This document shows, in pieces, positions 5,209 through 5,428 of a DNA stretch of 5,428 bases. This DNA is from Bradyrhizobium sp. (lineage in GTDB: Bacteria > Pseudomonadota > Alphaproteobacteria > Rhizobiales > Xanthobacteraceae): contig JAQGKJ010000644.1 in assembly GCA_028290165.1 (NCBI GenBank), positions 1 to 5,428 on the forward strand, in the 5' to 3' direction. Under the pieces are notes generated by a model. It ran no database searches. It had not been told where the DNA came from and saw nothing but the letters and a program-made list of their open reading frames with translations. A program made the translations under genes and the position numbers. Numbering within the stretch: position 1 is the stretch's first letter; the number at the start of each line of letters is the position of its first letter.

Positions 5209-5428
5209 TTACGAATAGTCCCAGTGCCGCTGCGCAACCGGATTGAGCCACACCGAGTGCGGATAGGTGCGGGTGATGCGCTCGAGCCAGACCGATCCTG
5301 CCTCTTCGTTGACATGCTCGACCGAGCCGCCCGGCACCATGATCTCGTAAGGCGACATCGAGGCGTCGCCGACGAACACCACCTTGTAGTCGTGCGGATA
5401 TTTATGCAGCACGTCCCAGGTCGGCGTG
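5209..5428 (-). CDS. CoxE-like VWA-domain protein, C-terminal part, prematurely ended
   Basis: The frame is open from the right edge (first whole codon at 5427) to a TAA at 5211-5209, giving 72 residues. The segments DYKVVFVGDASMSPYEI, GSVEHVNEEAG and RTYPHSVWLNPVAQRHWDYS match, from memory, the C-terminal part of bacterial VWA proteins of the CoxE-like family. These proteins usually work with a MoxR-type AAA+ ATPase, which would lie outside the window. The N-terminal part, including the metal-binding DxSxS, is off the edge. The stop falls where homologues continue, and the same frame remains coding-like for 30 further codons to a second TAA. The protein is thus probably shortened by about 30 residues, or the stop is a sequencing error. 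Confidence 0.8.
   Translation of the reverse strand, partial: TPTWDVLHKYPHDYKVVFVGDASMSPYEIMVPGGSVEHVNEEAGSVWLERITRTYPHSVWLNPVAQRHWDYS

Noticed and set aside
5209..5211. Recoding of the VWA stop as selenocysteine or pyrrolysine
   Set aside because: The codon is TAA, not TGA or TAG, and no recoding structure is seen.

Overview
The window looks like a chromosomal segment of a high-GC alphaproteobacterium, most likely Bradyrhizobium or a close relative. That placement is an inference. It rests on strong GC bias at third codon positions, the type of YkuD L,D-transpeptidase and CoxE-like VWA proteins encoded, and two palindromic intergenic elements of a kind I associate with Bradyrhizobium/Rhodopseudomonas genomes. 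I see no phage, transposase, CRISPR, tRNA or rRNA signal. The region reads as ordinary housekeeping/envelope/sulfur-metabolism DNA with several local oddities.

Layout, left to right. (1) Positions 1-975, minus strand: an NAD(P)-dependent epimerase/dehydratase of the SDR superfamily, running off the left edge. Its first codons look disturbed by a small frameshift. (2) 976-1196: a gap rich in inverted and direct repeats, ending in an intrinsic terminator for the next gene. (3) 1197-2405, minus strand: an exported, proline-rich L,D-transpeptidase with a tandem repeat in its linker. (4) 2406-2767: a divergent intergenic region with small AT-rich palindromes. (5) 2768-3601, plus strand: a membrane-anchored Pro/Ala/Glu-rich protein of unknown function with a very basic C-terminus. 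(6) 3628-4488, minus strand: a two-domain sulfurtransferase of the SseA type, convergent with the previous gene. (7) 4511-4595: a palindromic repeat. (8) 4635-5030, minus strand: a single-domain rhodanese. (9) 5053-5106: a second palindromic repeat. (10) 5116-5428, minus strand: the C-terminal part of a CoxE-like VWA protein, running off the right edge and interrupted by an in-frame TAA 30 codons before what looks like its normal stop.

The three genes on the right (VWA protein, rhodanese, SseA) lie in the same direction. A palindromic element sits in each gap between them, so they may be one transcript or partly insulated units. The two rhodanese-fold enzymes plausibly act together in sulfane-sulfur transfer. 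The transpeptidase and the membrane-anchored protein diverge from a shared control region, and both face the cell envelope.

I do not see a clearly new biological system. The observations most worth a second look are the in-frame stop in the VWA gene, the apparent frameshift at the start of the epimerase, the structured 976-1140 gap, and the YkuD active-site motif with Gly where Arg is usual.
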